Shown piece by piece: positions 1 to 6,283 of a stretch of 13,490 bases of DNA. This DNA comes from CBFGTV01 sp965652145. GTDB lineage: Bacteria > Bacillota > Clostridia > Peptostreptococcales > Natronincolaceae. Numbering within the stretch: the stretch's first letter is position 1; each line of letters starts with the position of its first letter. The notes under the pieces are model-generated. The model was not told the origin of the DNA. It was given only the letters and a program-made list of their open reading frames with translations, and did not search any database. Location of the stretch: contig CBFGTV010000086.1 in assembly GCA_965652145.1 (NCBI GenBank), positions 1-13,490 on the forward strand, written 5' to 3'. Both the position numbers and the translations under genes were made by a program.

Positions 1-1
1 G

Positions 2-181
2 ATAAATCTAAAGACTACACTTGGCTTTTTTAAAAGTGGAATGGGAGGCTATGTAGCTATCGATTATAGTAATTGCGAAAATGATAAAGCTACTTTATGG
101 TGGGTCGATAAACAACCTAGATATAATATTAACTTTTGGGATGTAGTTGATGAATGGATATTTATTGGTTTTCAATCATAA
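2..181 (+). CDS. 3' end of a small immunity-like protein (partial)
   Basis: An open frame enters from the left edge and ends at TAA 179-181, giving 59 residues. The visible C-terminal part contains GGYVAIDYSN, then a Trp-rich stretch (TLWWVDKQ) and ends with an acidic-aromatic helix (FWDVVDEWIFIGF). The pattern of a G-Y-hydrophobic-D strand, a loop, a W-x-D strand and a closing amphipathic helix is reminiscent of SMI1/KNR4 (SUKH) immunity folds, and the neighbours are toxin-immunity debris. Family assignment is a guess from pattern. The N-terminus lies outside the window, so whether the gene is intact is unknown. Confidence 0.45.
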   Translation: MNLKTTLGFFKSGMGGYVAIDYSNCENDKATLWWVDKQPRYNINFWDVVDEWIFIGFQS

Positions 182-206
182 CTTATAGGAAAATTCAATA
201 GTAGTA

Positions 207-270
207 AGCATGGGCATTTAACGCCAAATGGTAAAGAATCTGGAAGGAAAAATAGCCAACAAAATCCTAA
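207..270 (+). repeat. Copy A of a diverged direct repeat (toxin homology-arm remnant)
   Basis: It starts with 18 bases identical to position 737 (AGCATGGGCATTTAACGC) and contains AAAATAGCCAACAAA, also present in copy B, one base out of phase. In copy B this DNA encodes toxin sequence (AWAFNAKW, then GGKIANK). Here the same frame hits TAA right after the KW codons, so copy A is non-coding in that sense. Similarity stops soon after 265. I read it as the short homology arm of a decayed orphan cassette. Confidence 0.75.
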
Positions 271-331
271 TTGTGAGTTTTTATATGGAGACTTAATTAA
301 TTTATTATTGAATGAAAATGAGGAGATATTT

Positions 332-633
332 ATGATTAAAAAGCAATCTTTTCTTGATAGTAAGTTAAAGGAAGTTGGATGGACAGGAAAGGCTGAAATT
401 GATGTTAACAAATTGTGTGAAGGTTTGAAAAAATATGGTTATAGCATAAATGAACTACAAAAAACTTTCTTATAAAATATGCAAATGTTGAATTTTGTTT
501 TTCTAATCCAAAACTTAGAGGATATAGCATAAATGATTTGTATTAAATAATGGTGTAAATTATGATGAGTTGTTTGTAGAATATTGTAGTGATAGAATAT
601 TAGATGCCCCTTCTTTTTACAAAGATGATCCTA
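332..633 (+). pseudogene. Frameshifted SUKH-3-like immunity gene
   Basis: ATG 332 is preceded by GAGGAG and opens a frame encoding a short protein that stops at TAA 473-475. Sense continues in the next frame to TAA 544-546 and then in the third frame to about 633. The stitched product has a helix, then EVGWTGKAEIDV, then a helix (CEGLKKYGYSINELQKTFL), then KYANVEFCFSNPK. This follows the SUKH-3 layout of 'GW-x-GR-x-hD', a 'L-x-x-x-G-a/h' helix and 'FL-x-x-(F/Y)-G-x-L'. Two single-base indels in or beside A/T runs break it. Its 3' end runs into toxin-arm DNA near 620-634, so the terminus is also lost. SUKH proteins are known polymorphic-toxin immunity proteins. The family call is moderate; the broken state is certain. 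Confidence 0.5.
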
Positions 634-1410
634 GGAGGTGTAAGCAACGCCTTTGAAAGCTGCGTCAGACAAGCCCTGTCGGAAGAAGGAATCAACCCTG
701 GGTAGCACTGTTTGACGGACTCGTGGGAGCCACCGTAGCATGGGCATTTAACGCTAAATGGGCAGAAAATCTTGGAGGCAAAATAGCCAACAAAGTAAAC
801 AACGTAGCCCCATGGCTCAAAAAAGGAGCCAACAAAATTCTCAACAACATAGACGGCACAAAAAGTAGGAAATACCAGCAGACAATTCGGAGAAGAAGCC
901 CTGGGAGGGGTACAAAAAGCTGCCAAAAAAGTAGGAGAAACCTTCACCCAAAGGGCAAACCAACTGATCAATTCCATTGATAGTATCATTATGGGCGGCA
1001 TGATTCACTGGCAGCAGGGAATGTAGAAGTACCCCTGAATAGCGCCAATGATGGATACTCCAGAACTTTCAAAGAATCAACAGCAGGTGGCCTTTATGGA
1101 GGCGATGGAGGGGAAGAGTTGGGATAAACAGCTATAGAAAAAATTTGAGCAAAATGTATATAATAATCAAGTTGACCCTGATGGAATTTTACGTGACCCT
1201 AATTCGGGTGAGGTAATCGATTGGAAGCCTGGAGAACCTAGGAAGGGTAAGGTTGATTTCGGATACAAGCAGGGGAAATCCTATAATGAAATGTTTAACA
1301 AGTATAAAAATGGCGAAATAACAATAGAAGACTTAAAAGAATTTCAATATAATGCTGAAAATTATAGGTTAGAATTACCCTCAGCAAATTGTAGTCATAA
1401 ATACGAGTAG
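634..1410 (+). pseudogene. Broken polymorphic-toxin cassette: pre-toxin arm plus GH-E-type HNH/Endo VII nuclease domain
   Basis: Sense jumps between frames: 634-705 (GVSNAFESCVRQALSEEG, stop TAG 703), 702-864 (VALFDGLVGATVAWAFNAKW and on), 865-1013 (QFGEEALGGVQKAAKKVGET), a further shift near 1011, then 1048-1410 interrupted by TAG 1135-1137. The first ~400 bases are Gly/Ala-rich pre-toxin sequence, more GC-rich than the flanks. The last 91 codons (1138-1410) match the GH-E family of HNH/Endo VII nuclease toxins: D-P-N-S-G-E-V-I-D-W, KPGEPRKGKVDFGYKQGKSY, KNGEITIEDLKEFQYN, ENYRLELPSAN, ending SHKYE. The family signature is D-F-G-H; here codon 1264-1266 is TAC (Tyr). The usual N-R-S-H is N-C-S-H (TGT 1390-1392). 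There is no start and there are several frameshifts and a stop, so it is dead or is only an orphan recombination cassette. The ankyrin gene follows 13 bases later. Confidence 0.75.
737..801 (+). repeat. Copy B of the diverged direct repeat, inside the toxin arm
   Basis: This matches copy A at 207 over about 64 bases, with two exact blocks of 18 and 15 bases and a one-base offset between them. Here it is coding-like (V-A-W-A-F-N-A-K-W, then G-G-K-I-A-N-K). Confidence 0.75.
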
Positions 1411-1423
1411 GAGTGAAGTATAC

Positions 1424-1966
1424 ATGAAAATTACTAATGTATTTGATGCAGTATTAGAAGGAACTGTTGAGGACTTTAAAAAGTATTATAATGGAAATGT
1501 AAATCAAATTAATCCGTATACAAAGTTAAATTTACTTTCAACAGTAGTGTTAAACGATAAATATGAGGAAAGTAAGCTTGAGATTATAAAATTTTTAGTT
1601 GCTGAAGGAATAGATATTAGTTTTACTGATCGAAAATACAAAAGGAATGCCTTGCATACATTCTTTTTTAATGTACTTCGTGCTTCAAATAGTTATACAC
1701 TAGAGGTGGTAAAAATATTAATTGACAACGGAGTTGATATAAATGGTTTGGATAAATTTAAGGCTATCCCTTTAAAATATGCAATTACTGTTAATAAAAA
1801 TTCTACAGATGATATGAAAAAAATATATCAATACTTATTGAAAAAAGGTGCTGACTACAATTTAAAAGATGAATTCAACAAGTCATGTATCGACTATGCG
1901 AAAGAATATTCATGGAGGAATGGGTTTATTAGTATAGTAGAGGAGTATGAAAGTGAAAGACATTAA
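1424..1966 (+). CDS. Ankyrin-repeat protein, probable immunity protein of the adjacent nuclease toxin
   Basis: Intact 180-residue protein with no signal peptide, hence cytoplasmic. The start is ATG 1424 with AGGAG at 1409-1413 overlapping the toxin stop codon. Ankyrin-type helix pairs are visible: residues 50-66 (LEIIKFLVAEGIDISF), 93-108 (LEVVKILIDNGVDING) and 131-148 (MKKIYQYLLKKGADYN), each with the 'hhhxLLxxGADhN' ending. They are separated by A-L-H-T-F (76-80) and P-L-K-Y-A (116-120) turns. Ankyrin proteins are an established immunity class beside polymorphic nuclease toxins, where they bind and block the toxin domain. Position directly after a GH-E nuclease cassette gives that inference here. 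It is the only undamaged gene of the accessory zone. An unrelated protein-binding role cannot be excluded. Confidence 0.85.
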   Translation: MKITNVFDAVLEGTVEDFKKYYNGNVNQINPYTKLNLLSTVVLNDKYEESKLEIIKFLVAEGIDISFTDRKYKRNALHTFFFNVLRASNSYTLEVVKILIDNGVDINGLDKFKAIPLKYAITVNKNSTDDMKKIYQYLLKKGADYNLKDEFNKSCIDYAKEYSWRNGFISIVEEYESERH

Positions 1967-2144
1967 TCATTTATACGGTGGATTTATGGTTTCAAGAAAT
2001 GTATTCAATGGAATTCCTATTCCAAATTAAACGGGTGGAATGTATTATCAGAGATTGATGATGAATATATAAGTAACCCAAAAAGATTTTCTAATTATTA
2101 ATGGAGAAATCTTGACAGGAGAAAGCTTTTTAATCCAACCATAA
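1947..2144 (+). pseudogene. Broken DUF2185 (Imm33)-like immunity gene
   Basis: The frame opens inside the end of the ankyrin gene, at ATG 1947 or better GTG 1953 placed 7 bases after AGGAG 1941-1945. It encodes KDINHLYGGFMVSRNVFNGI and stops at TAA 2028. Sense resumes one frame over with LNGWNVLSEIDDEYISNPKR to TAA 2099, then shifts again (INGEILTGES) to TAA 2142. The order 'G-G-x-h-V-S-x-x-h', then 'GW-x-h-h-S-x-x-D-D-E-Y-h-x-N-P' is that of DUF2185 proteins. The linking segment (normally around a Y-x-x-R-E motif) is missing, so there is a small deletion as well as frameshifts. DUF2185 members are predicted toxin-immunity proteins, which fits the neighbourhood. Family call moderate. Confidence 0.5.
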
Positions 2145-2148
2145 ATTG

Positions 2149-2262
2149 TTATACAGATACGCCATATTCGCTGCTAAGTTCCGATACCGGTGTTTCAGTA
2201 CGATAGAGGTCAACGATTTGTTGTTTAAATTCATCTGAATATCTGTTACCGTTTTTGGACAT
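2149..2262 (-). pseudogene. Truncated IS3-family OrfA (N-terminal 37 residues)
   Basis: Minus-strand ATG at 2262 with AAAGGAG upstream. The peptide opens MSKNGNRYSDEFKQQIVDLY and continues R-T-E-T-P-V-S-E-L-S-S-E-Y-G-V-S before a chance TAA at 2149-2151. 'RYSDEFKQQIVDLY' followed by 'SELSSEYGVS' is the N-terminal helix-turn-helix of IS3-group OrfA proteins, which normally continue with V-T-I-Y-x-W. The fragment cannot transpose. Confidence 0.75.
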
Positions 2263-2310
2263 TGTTGAACATCTCCTTTGTGTTGTAATCTGTTCAATTT
2301 TTCGTGTCCA
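2149..2310 (-). mobile_element. Terminal remnant of an IS3-family insertion sequence
   Basis: Read on the minus strand, the element begins at 2310 with TGGACACGAAAAATTGAACA (IS3-type ends begin 5'-TG). A leader with an AAAGGAG ribosome site follows, then the first codons of OrfA. All similarity ends near 2149-2155, so only about 160 bases of one end survive. No second end or target duplication is visible. It sits within the decayed immunity array. Confidence 0.75.
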
Positions 2311-2342
2311 CTCTTATATACTAAACATCAAAGTTTAACTAG

Positions 2343-2462
2343 GAACAAGTTAAAGGAAAACCTAAAAATTTTTCTAACCCTGATAAGTGCTTTAAGAAAC
2401 ATATAAGTATATCAATTGACGATAGTGCTTATGGATGCATCATGATTGAGAGGGTAATTTAA
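2343..2462 (+). pseudogene. 3' fragment of an unrecognised small gene
   Basis: After the IS end, an in-frame stretch runs from about 2343 to TAA 2460-2462. It encodes VKGKPKNFSNPDKCFKKHIS and then S-I-D-D-S-A-Y-G-C-I-M-I-E-R-V-I. It looks like genuine protein (alternating strand pattern, no internal stops), but no start exists upstream of it. I do not recognise the family. By context it is the tail of another immunity protein, possibly the gene that the IS once interrupted. Confidence 0.4.
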
Positions 2463-2588
2463 AAATCATAAATGTTATTATGGTTTAATTTAATATAATG
2501 GGTTAAATCTACTTTTGCAAAGAAAAAATATATATAGTAAACTATGGTTAACAAATGCCAGAATTTTAAGATACAGAAGGAGAATATA

Positions 2589-3809
2589 ATGAGAATTGGT
2601 AAATTTTCAGAAAAGCATGGGGTAACCCAGGATACAATTCGATATTATTTGGATATAGGGCTCCTTGTTACTAAGAAAAAGGGCGGACAATATCAATTTA
2701 GTGAATCTGATAGCAAAGATATGGAGCAAATTATGGAGCTGAAGCAGCTGGATTTTTCACTGACTGATATTCAAAAAATCCTGTCCTTTCAAAGAATAAG
2801 CGGTACCAATACAGATGTATTCAGAAAACTGTATTTACCTTTTTTAGAAGCTAAAAAGGAAAAGGTTGATAAAGAGCTGGTTAAGTATAATAAAATGAAG
2901 GAGTATTTAACGCTTAGAATTGACGAAATGAAGCAGCAGGGGGTGGAAAAGGGAGATAAATTAGGAATTCCCATGTCTGCGCTGAAAATACTGGTTTGTC
3001 CCCTTTGCCAAAGGTCCTTAAATATTTCTGATGGTACGATTCATGATAATATGATTATGAAGGCCAACATTCACTGCAAATGCGGTTACCAGGTTAACAT
3101 CAACCACGGGGTATTAATTGATGAATCCGCCGTTCGTACTAAAATGCTGTATGGCAAAAAAATGCCTTCAAAAGAAGAGTTTTTAAATAACAGCTCCCAT
3201 GTCCATGTGAACTTTATTTATAAGGGAATGGCAACGCTGGTTGAATATATTAATAAATATCAGCAAATTCAGACGGAATTTATTTTAGAGCTGGATAACT
3301 GTGTTGGCTTTTTTTTGCTGCAGTATATTAAATATCTGTCGCCTAATAGTACCTATATCCTCGTGGAATATGATCTGGAGCGGCTGCTTTACCTGAAAAG
3401 AAACCTGGAAATGTACTATGATCATCAGCATTTTATCTTTTTATGCTGTGATCTTAATCGCCTACCCATTGCCAAAGCCTCTATTGACATAGCTGTGGAT
3501 GCCCACATGACAAGGGCCTTCGCCCAATCCCATGGGGAGTTTCTGTTGGATTATGTTTATCCTCTGATAAAGGATAAGGGATTATTAGTCGGTAATTATC
3601 TTTATGCCGGGTCTAATTCTAAAATGACTTCCCATCCTGGTTTAGCAGGAGAGCTGCTTGTTCGTGAAAGAATTCTAGAAAGGCTAGAAGCCAAAGGCTT
3701 GCAGAACTTGGAACTGATGGATATCGGACCAATTGTTGAAAACAGCCATTCTGATAAAGAGCTTAATGCTATCGAACGGTATCGAATGGTCTATGCAGGG
3801 AGGAAGTAA
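2589..3809 (+). CDS. MerR-family regulator fused to a Cys4 knuckle and methyltransferase-like domain
   Basis: 406 residues. ATG 2589 is chosen over the upstream ATG 2544 because AAGGAG (2577-2582) lies 6 bases before it and MRIGKFSEKHGVTQDTIRYY is the exact MerR N-terminus. Residues 1-70 are the winged helix (IRYYLDIGLL, then the second helix pair LKQLDFSLTDIQKIL). Residues 85-118 form the dimerisation coiled coil. C137-x2-C140 and C163-x-C165 make a probable zinc knuckle. Residues 228-400 resemble a class I methyltransferase: FILELDN in the motif I position, ILVEYD with acidic E259, CDLNRLP (D288), and SIDIAVDAHMTRAF in the motif IV position. The motif I glycines are largely missing, so it may bind a ligand rather than catalyse. 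It lies just upstream of the flavin reductase, whose promoter has MerR geometry, so that gene is the probable target. A TATAAT at 2494-2499 may serve this gene; I see no convincing -35. Confidence 0.85.
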   Translation: MRIGKFSEKHGVTQDTIRYYLDIGLLVTKKKGGQYQFSESDSKDMEQIMELKQLDFSLTDIQKILSFQRISGTNTDVFRKLYLPFLEAKKEKVDKELVKYNKMKEYLTLRIDEMKQQGVEKGDKLGIPMSALKILVCPLCQRSLNISDGTIHDNMIMKANIHCKCGYQVNINHGVLIDESAVRTKMLYGKKMPSKEEFLNNSSHVHVNFIYKGMATLVEYINKYQQIQTEFILELDNCVGFFLLQYIKYLSPNSTYILVEYDLERLLYLKRNLEMYYDHQHFIFLCCDLNRLPIAKASIDIAVDAHMTRAFAQSHGEFLLDYVYPLIKDKGLLVGNYLYAGSNSKMTSHPGLAGELLVRERILERLEAKGLQNLELMDIGPIVENSHSDKELNAIERYRMVYAGRK

Positions 3810-3839
3810 TGTAAAGTATATCGATAATTTACTTTCTTT

Positions 3840-3870
3840 AAAAAACTTGGAGTTAACTCCAAGTTTTTTT
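3840..3870 (+). terminator. Rho-independent terminator / perfect palindrome after the MerR gene
   Basis: The core ACTTGGAGTTAACTCCAAGT (3845-3864) is a perfect palindrome extended by an A-run before and a T-run after, symmetric from 3840 to 3869. As RNA it makes a stem closed by TTAA and followed by seven or more U. It ends transcription of the MerR gene. The same dyad (CTTGGAGTTAACTCCAAG) has the shape of MerR/NmlR-type operators, so it may also be a binding site. Confidence 0.8.
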
Positions 3871-3894
3871 GTTTCAGCAGTATATATTCGCTTC

Positions 3895-3925
3895 TTGACA
3901 TAGGCTTAACTCGAGGTAATAAAAT
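3895..3925 (+). promoter_or_regulatory. MerR-type promoter with 19-bp spacer for the flavin reductase
   Basis: TTGACA (3895-3900) and TAAAAT (3920-3925) are separated by exactly 19 bases, the over-long spacer that MerR-family activators correct by DNA distortion. The spacer holds AACTCGAGGT, which matches 8 of 10 bases of the AACTCCAAGT half of the palindrome at 3845-3864. The left half-site is weaker. It lies about 100 bases upstream of the reductase ATG, with a MerR regulator gene next door. Confidence 0.65.
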
Positions 3926-3939
3926 AAAATTGTAGACTA

Positions 3940-3967
3940 GCATGGTTAGTTAAATAACAAACCATGC
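3940..3967 (+). other. Stem-loop in the 5' leader of the flavin reductase
   Basis: Arms GCATGGTTAGTT (3940-3951) and AACAAACCATGC (3956-3967) pair with one A-A mismatch around an AAAT loop. It would start within a few bases of the mRNA 5' end predicted from the 3920-3925 -10 box. A role in mRNA stability is the simplest reading; it could also be a DNA operator. No known riboswitch pattern was recognised. Confidence 0.55.
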
Positions 3968-4023
3968 AAACCTTTGCTTATGCTTGGCAGAGGGATTAAA
4001 ATTAGATTAACGGGAGGAAGAAT

Positions 4024-5814
4024 ATGAAATTTAAATTATTTAAGCAATTGTCTCTCTTACTGTGCTTCGTGATGATTTTGGGATTAGCTGCCTGCTCTCA
4101 GCCTGAATCAAATACAGGTGAGACAATCTATAAGGCAGGAACTTACACAGCCATAGCGGCAGGCCATAATGGAGACATTAAAGTTGAGGTAGTCTTTAGT
4201 GATCAATCAATCGAGTCCATCAATGTATTAGAACACAGCGAATCTGCCGGAATCAGTGATGCACCGATTGAGCGTATTCCAAAGGCAGTTGTAGAGGGTC
4301 AAACCTTGGCTGTTGATACAGTAGCCGGAGCAACCGTTACCTCTAAAGCACTTTTAGCTGCTATTGAAGATGCGGTTGTGCAGGCAGAGGGAGATGTAGA
4401 AGCCCTTAAAGCGAATAAAGGCGATAAGGATGCTACTAAAAATGATGTAGAATTAACTACGGATGTAGTTGTTGTGGGCGCCGGTGGGGCCGGCTTGGCG
4501 GCCGCTGCTTCTGCTTACGAAAATGGTGCTGAGGTTATTGTTTTAGAAAAGCTTGCCACTGTTGGAGGTTCTACTGCTTTATCTGGCGGCGGCATTTCAG
4601 CTACAGGTACAAAATTCCAGGAGGAATTAGGAATTAATGACAGTAAAAAATCTTGGATGACGCTTTGGAAAGAGCGCCAGGCTACAAGTAACCCAAATGG
4701 TAAGTATCCGGATTATGACTTTGTAGATAAATTTATGGATGCAGCCGTTGTAACTACAGAATGGTTAGTTGATTATGTAGGCCATCAATATGATAGAGTA
4801 GAAGGATTTGGAGTGGATACAGCACCTAGAATTCATTTCCCTAAGGATGATGATATAAAGGGTGGAACTACTTTAACTCAAAATATTGAGAAATTCCTGT
4901 TGGATAAAGGAATTGAAATTCTTACAGAAACCAAGGCTACAGAATTACTAACCGATAATGAGGGGAATGTGATAGGGGTAGTTGCAGAGGGAAAAGATGG
5001 AAAGATAACCGTTCATGCCAAAAAGGTGATTTTGGCTGCTGGCGGATATGCTAAAAACGAAGAGCTTTTAGAAACATATATTCCTGAAGCCGCCGGTACA
5101 GCAGAGCTAAGTATTGCATCAGCCGGTAGTACGGGCGATGGAATTGTCATGGCAGAAGAGGTAGGAGCTGCGCTATACGAAGAACCATGGGTGATGGGGG
5201 TAGGCGTTGCTACAAAGGTGAGCGGAACAGGGGCTCTAGGTATGGACTGGACTAAAATATATGTAAATGGTGAAGGAGAACGTTTCATGAACGAACAAAT
5301 TCACTATGCAGTTGCTACAAACAAACTTATAGATCAAGACTCAAGATGGGCAATTATTGATTCTGCAGATGCAAATACAAACCTGATAGATTCTCTTGAA
5401 GCAGCAATTTCTACAGATGAAGTTGTAAAGTCTGACAGCTTTGAAGGATTAGCTGAAGCGATGGGGGTACCTGTCGATACCTTTATACAAACAATGAAAG
5501 AATATAATCAAGGTGCAGCAGCAGGCGAGGATAAAATGGGTAAAGAAGCACAACACTTAATTGCTGTTGAAAAAGCGCCATACTATGCGGTAAAATTATA
5601 TCCAAGAACAATGGGAACATTTGCTGGTGTAAAAACTAACGATAGCTTCCAGGTTCTACGGGAAGATGGTTCTGTTGTTAACAATTTATATGCAGCGGGA
5701 GAAAATGCCAATAAAAGGATCTATAACCAAGTATACATGTCAGGAAGTGCTGTTCAATTTGCACTAACTAGTGGACGTTTAGCCGGAGAGCATGCAGCGC
5801 AAAGCTTAAAATAG
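4024..5814 (+). CDS. Lipoprotein FMN-binding / FAD-dependent reductase (flavocytochrome c / fumarate reductase superfamily)
   Basis: 596 residues, with GGAGG 6 bases before ATG 4024. Residues 1-24 are a lipoprotein signal with lipobox L21-A-A-C24, so it is anchored outside the membrane. Residues 35-118 are an FMN_bind domain with A101-G-A-T-V-T-S107; T104 is the expected site for covalent FMN attachment by ApbE. Residues 144-596 are the FAD domain: VVVVGAGGAGLAAAA (148-162) with E175 as ribose ligand, then GGSTALSGGG (181-190). It is a quinol- or electron-carrier-linked reductase of some unsaturated organic acceptor. H271 and R420 (G-E-R-F-M-N-E) fit the substrate-binding His and catalytic Arg of fumarate reductases. 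The usual 'H-H-T-M-G-G' is replaced by R-T-M-G-T-F-A-G (528-535), and 'N-R-L-G-G' by Y-N-Q-V-Y-M-S-G (567-574). The substrate is therefore probably not fumarate. It is transcribed alone, probably under the upstream MerR regulator. Confidence 0.88.
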   Translation: MKFKLFKQLSLLLCFVMILGLAACSQPESNTGETIYKAGTYTAIAAGHNGDIKVEVVFSDQSIESINVLEHSESAGISDAPIERIPKAVVEGQTLAVDTVAGATVTSKALLAAIEDAVVQAEGDVEALKANKGDKDATKNDVELTTDVVVVGAGGAGLAAAASAYENGAEVIVLEKLATVGGSTALSGGGISATGTKFQEELGINDSKKSWMTLWKERQATSNPNGKYPDYDFVDKFMDAAVVTTEWLVDYVGHQYDRVEGFGVDTAPRIHFPKDDDIKGGTTLTQNIEKFLLDKGIEILTETKATELLTDNEGNVIGVVAEGKDGKITVHAKKVILAAGGYAKNEELLETYIPEAAGTAELSIASAGSTGDGIVMAEEVGAALYEEPWVMGVGVATKVSGTGALGMDWTKIYVNGEGERFMNEQIHYAVATNKLIDQDSRWAIIDSADANTNLIDSLEAAISTDEVVKSDSFEGLAEAMGVPVDTFIQTMKEYNQGAAAGEDKMGKEAQHLIAVEKAPYYAVKLYPRTMGTFAGVKTNDSFQVLREDGSVVNNLYAAGENANKRIYNQVYMSGSAVQFALTSGRLAGEHAAQSLK

Positions 5815-5820
5815 GCTTTA

Positions 5821-5857
5821 AAAAGCAGAAGGATTTCTTCAGACCCTTCTGCTTTTT
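5821..5857. terminator. Bidirectional rho-independent terminator
   Basis: AAAAGCAGAAGG (5821-5832) pairs perfectly with CCTTCTGCTTTT (5845-5856) across a 12-base loop. A T-run follows on the plus strand, and the A-run gives a U-tract on the minus strand. It lies 7 bases after the reductase stop and serves the convergent small genes as well. Confidence 0.85.
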
Positions 5858-5971
5858 GATTGCTTTTATTTTACTAGGGTATAGCCTCTATGACAAACCC
5901 TTTCACGAGTAGTGCATATCCATAGAAAAATTTTTATGTACTCGGTACGTTCATTTTATAAAGAGAAATAT

Positions 5972-6283
5972 TTATTTAAATTTAACTGCAGTACCGTAGG
6001 CCATAACCTCGGCTGCACCCTGTGTAACCGCTGCGGAAGCATATCGAATATTGATAATGGCATCTGCCTGCAATTCCTCTGCCTCAGCGACCATACGTTT
6101 GGTAGCAAGAGCCCTTGCTTCGTTCATCATTTCGGTATAGGCTTTTAACTCTCCACCGACTATGGTTTTAAACCCTTGGGTAATATCACGACCAATGTTT
6201 TTGGATTGGATTGTGCTGCCCTTTACAAGACCAAGCATTTCAAGCTCTTTCCCTGTAATGTAATCAGTATTTACTAAGATCAT
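5972..6283 (-). CDS. ybjQ: YbjQ-family (UPF0145) protein
   Basis: 103 residues from ATG 6283; a GTG 12 bases upstream is in frame but only 2 bases from AAGGAG. The family pattern is clear: MILVNTDYITGKELEMLGLV, then GSTIQSKNIGRDITQGFKTI, V-G-G-E-L-K-A-Y (42-49), the helix with EARALATKRMVAEAEEL, then Q-A-D-A-I-I-N-I (72-79) and a closing GTAVKF. YbjQ proteins form small homo-oligomeric rings; their biochemical function is not established, although 'heavy-metal-binding' is a common label. The start lies inside the last codons of the upstream membrane-protein gene, so the two are probably translationally coupled. Confidence 0.9.
   Translation of the reverse strand: MILVNTDYITGKELEMLGLVKGSTIQSKNIGRDITQGFKTIVGGELKAYTEMMNEARALATKRMVAEAEELQADAIINIRYASAAVTQGAAEVMAYGTAVKFK

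Noticed and set aside
207..331. Open frame reading KHGHLTPNGKESGRKNSQQN ahead of the SUKH-3-like gene
   Set aside because: It looks protein-like, but the DNA is homologous to copy B in a different frame and has no start codon, so the reading is probably accidental.
723..980. Plus-strand 85-residue open frame beginning at GTG 723
   Set aside because: It is only the middle frame of the broken toxin arm; sense enters from frame 1 before it and leaves to frame 1 at about 865.
600..1001. 133-residue minus-strand open frame
   Set aside because: It is antisense to the toxin pseudogene, has no ribosome site and shows no protein-like pattern; the plus strand explains the sequence.
5912..6148. 78-residue plus-strand open frame
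   Set aside because: It is antisense to the YbjQ gene, which has clear family motifs and a ribosome site.
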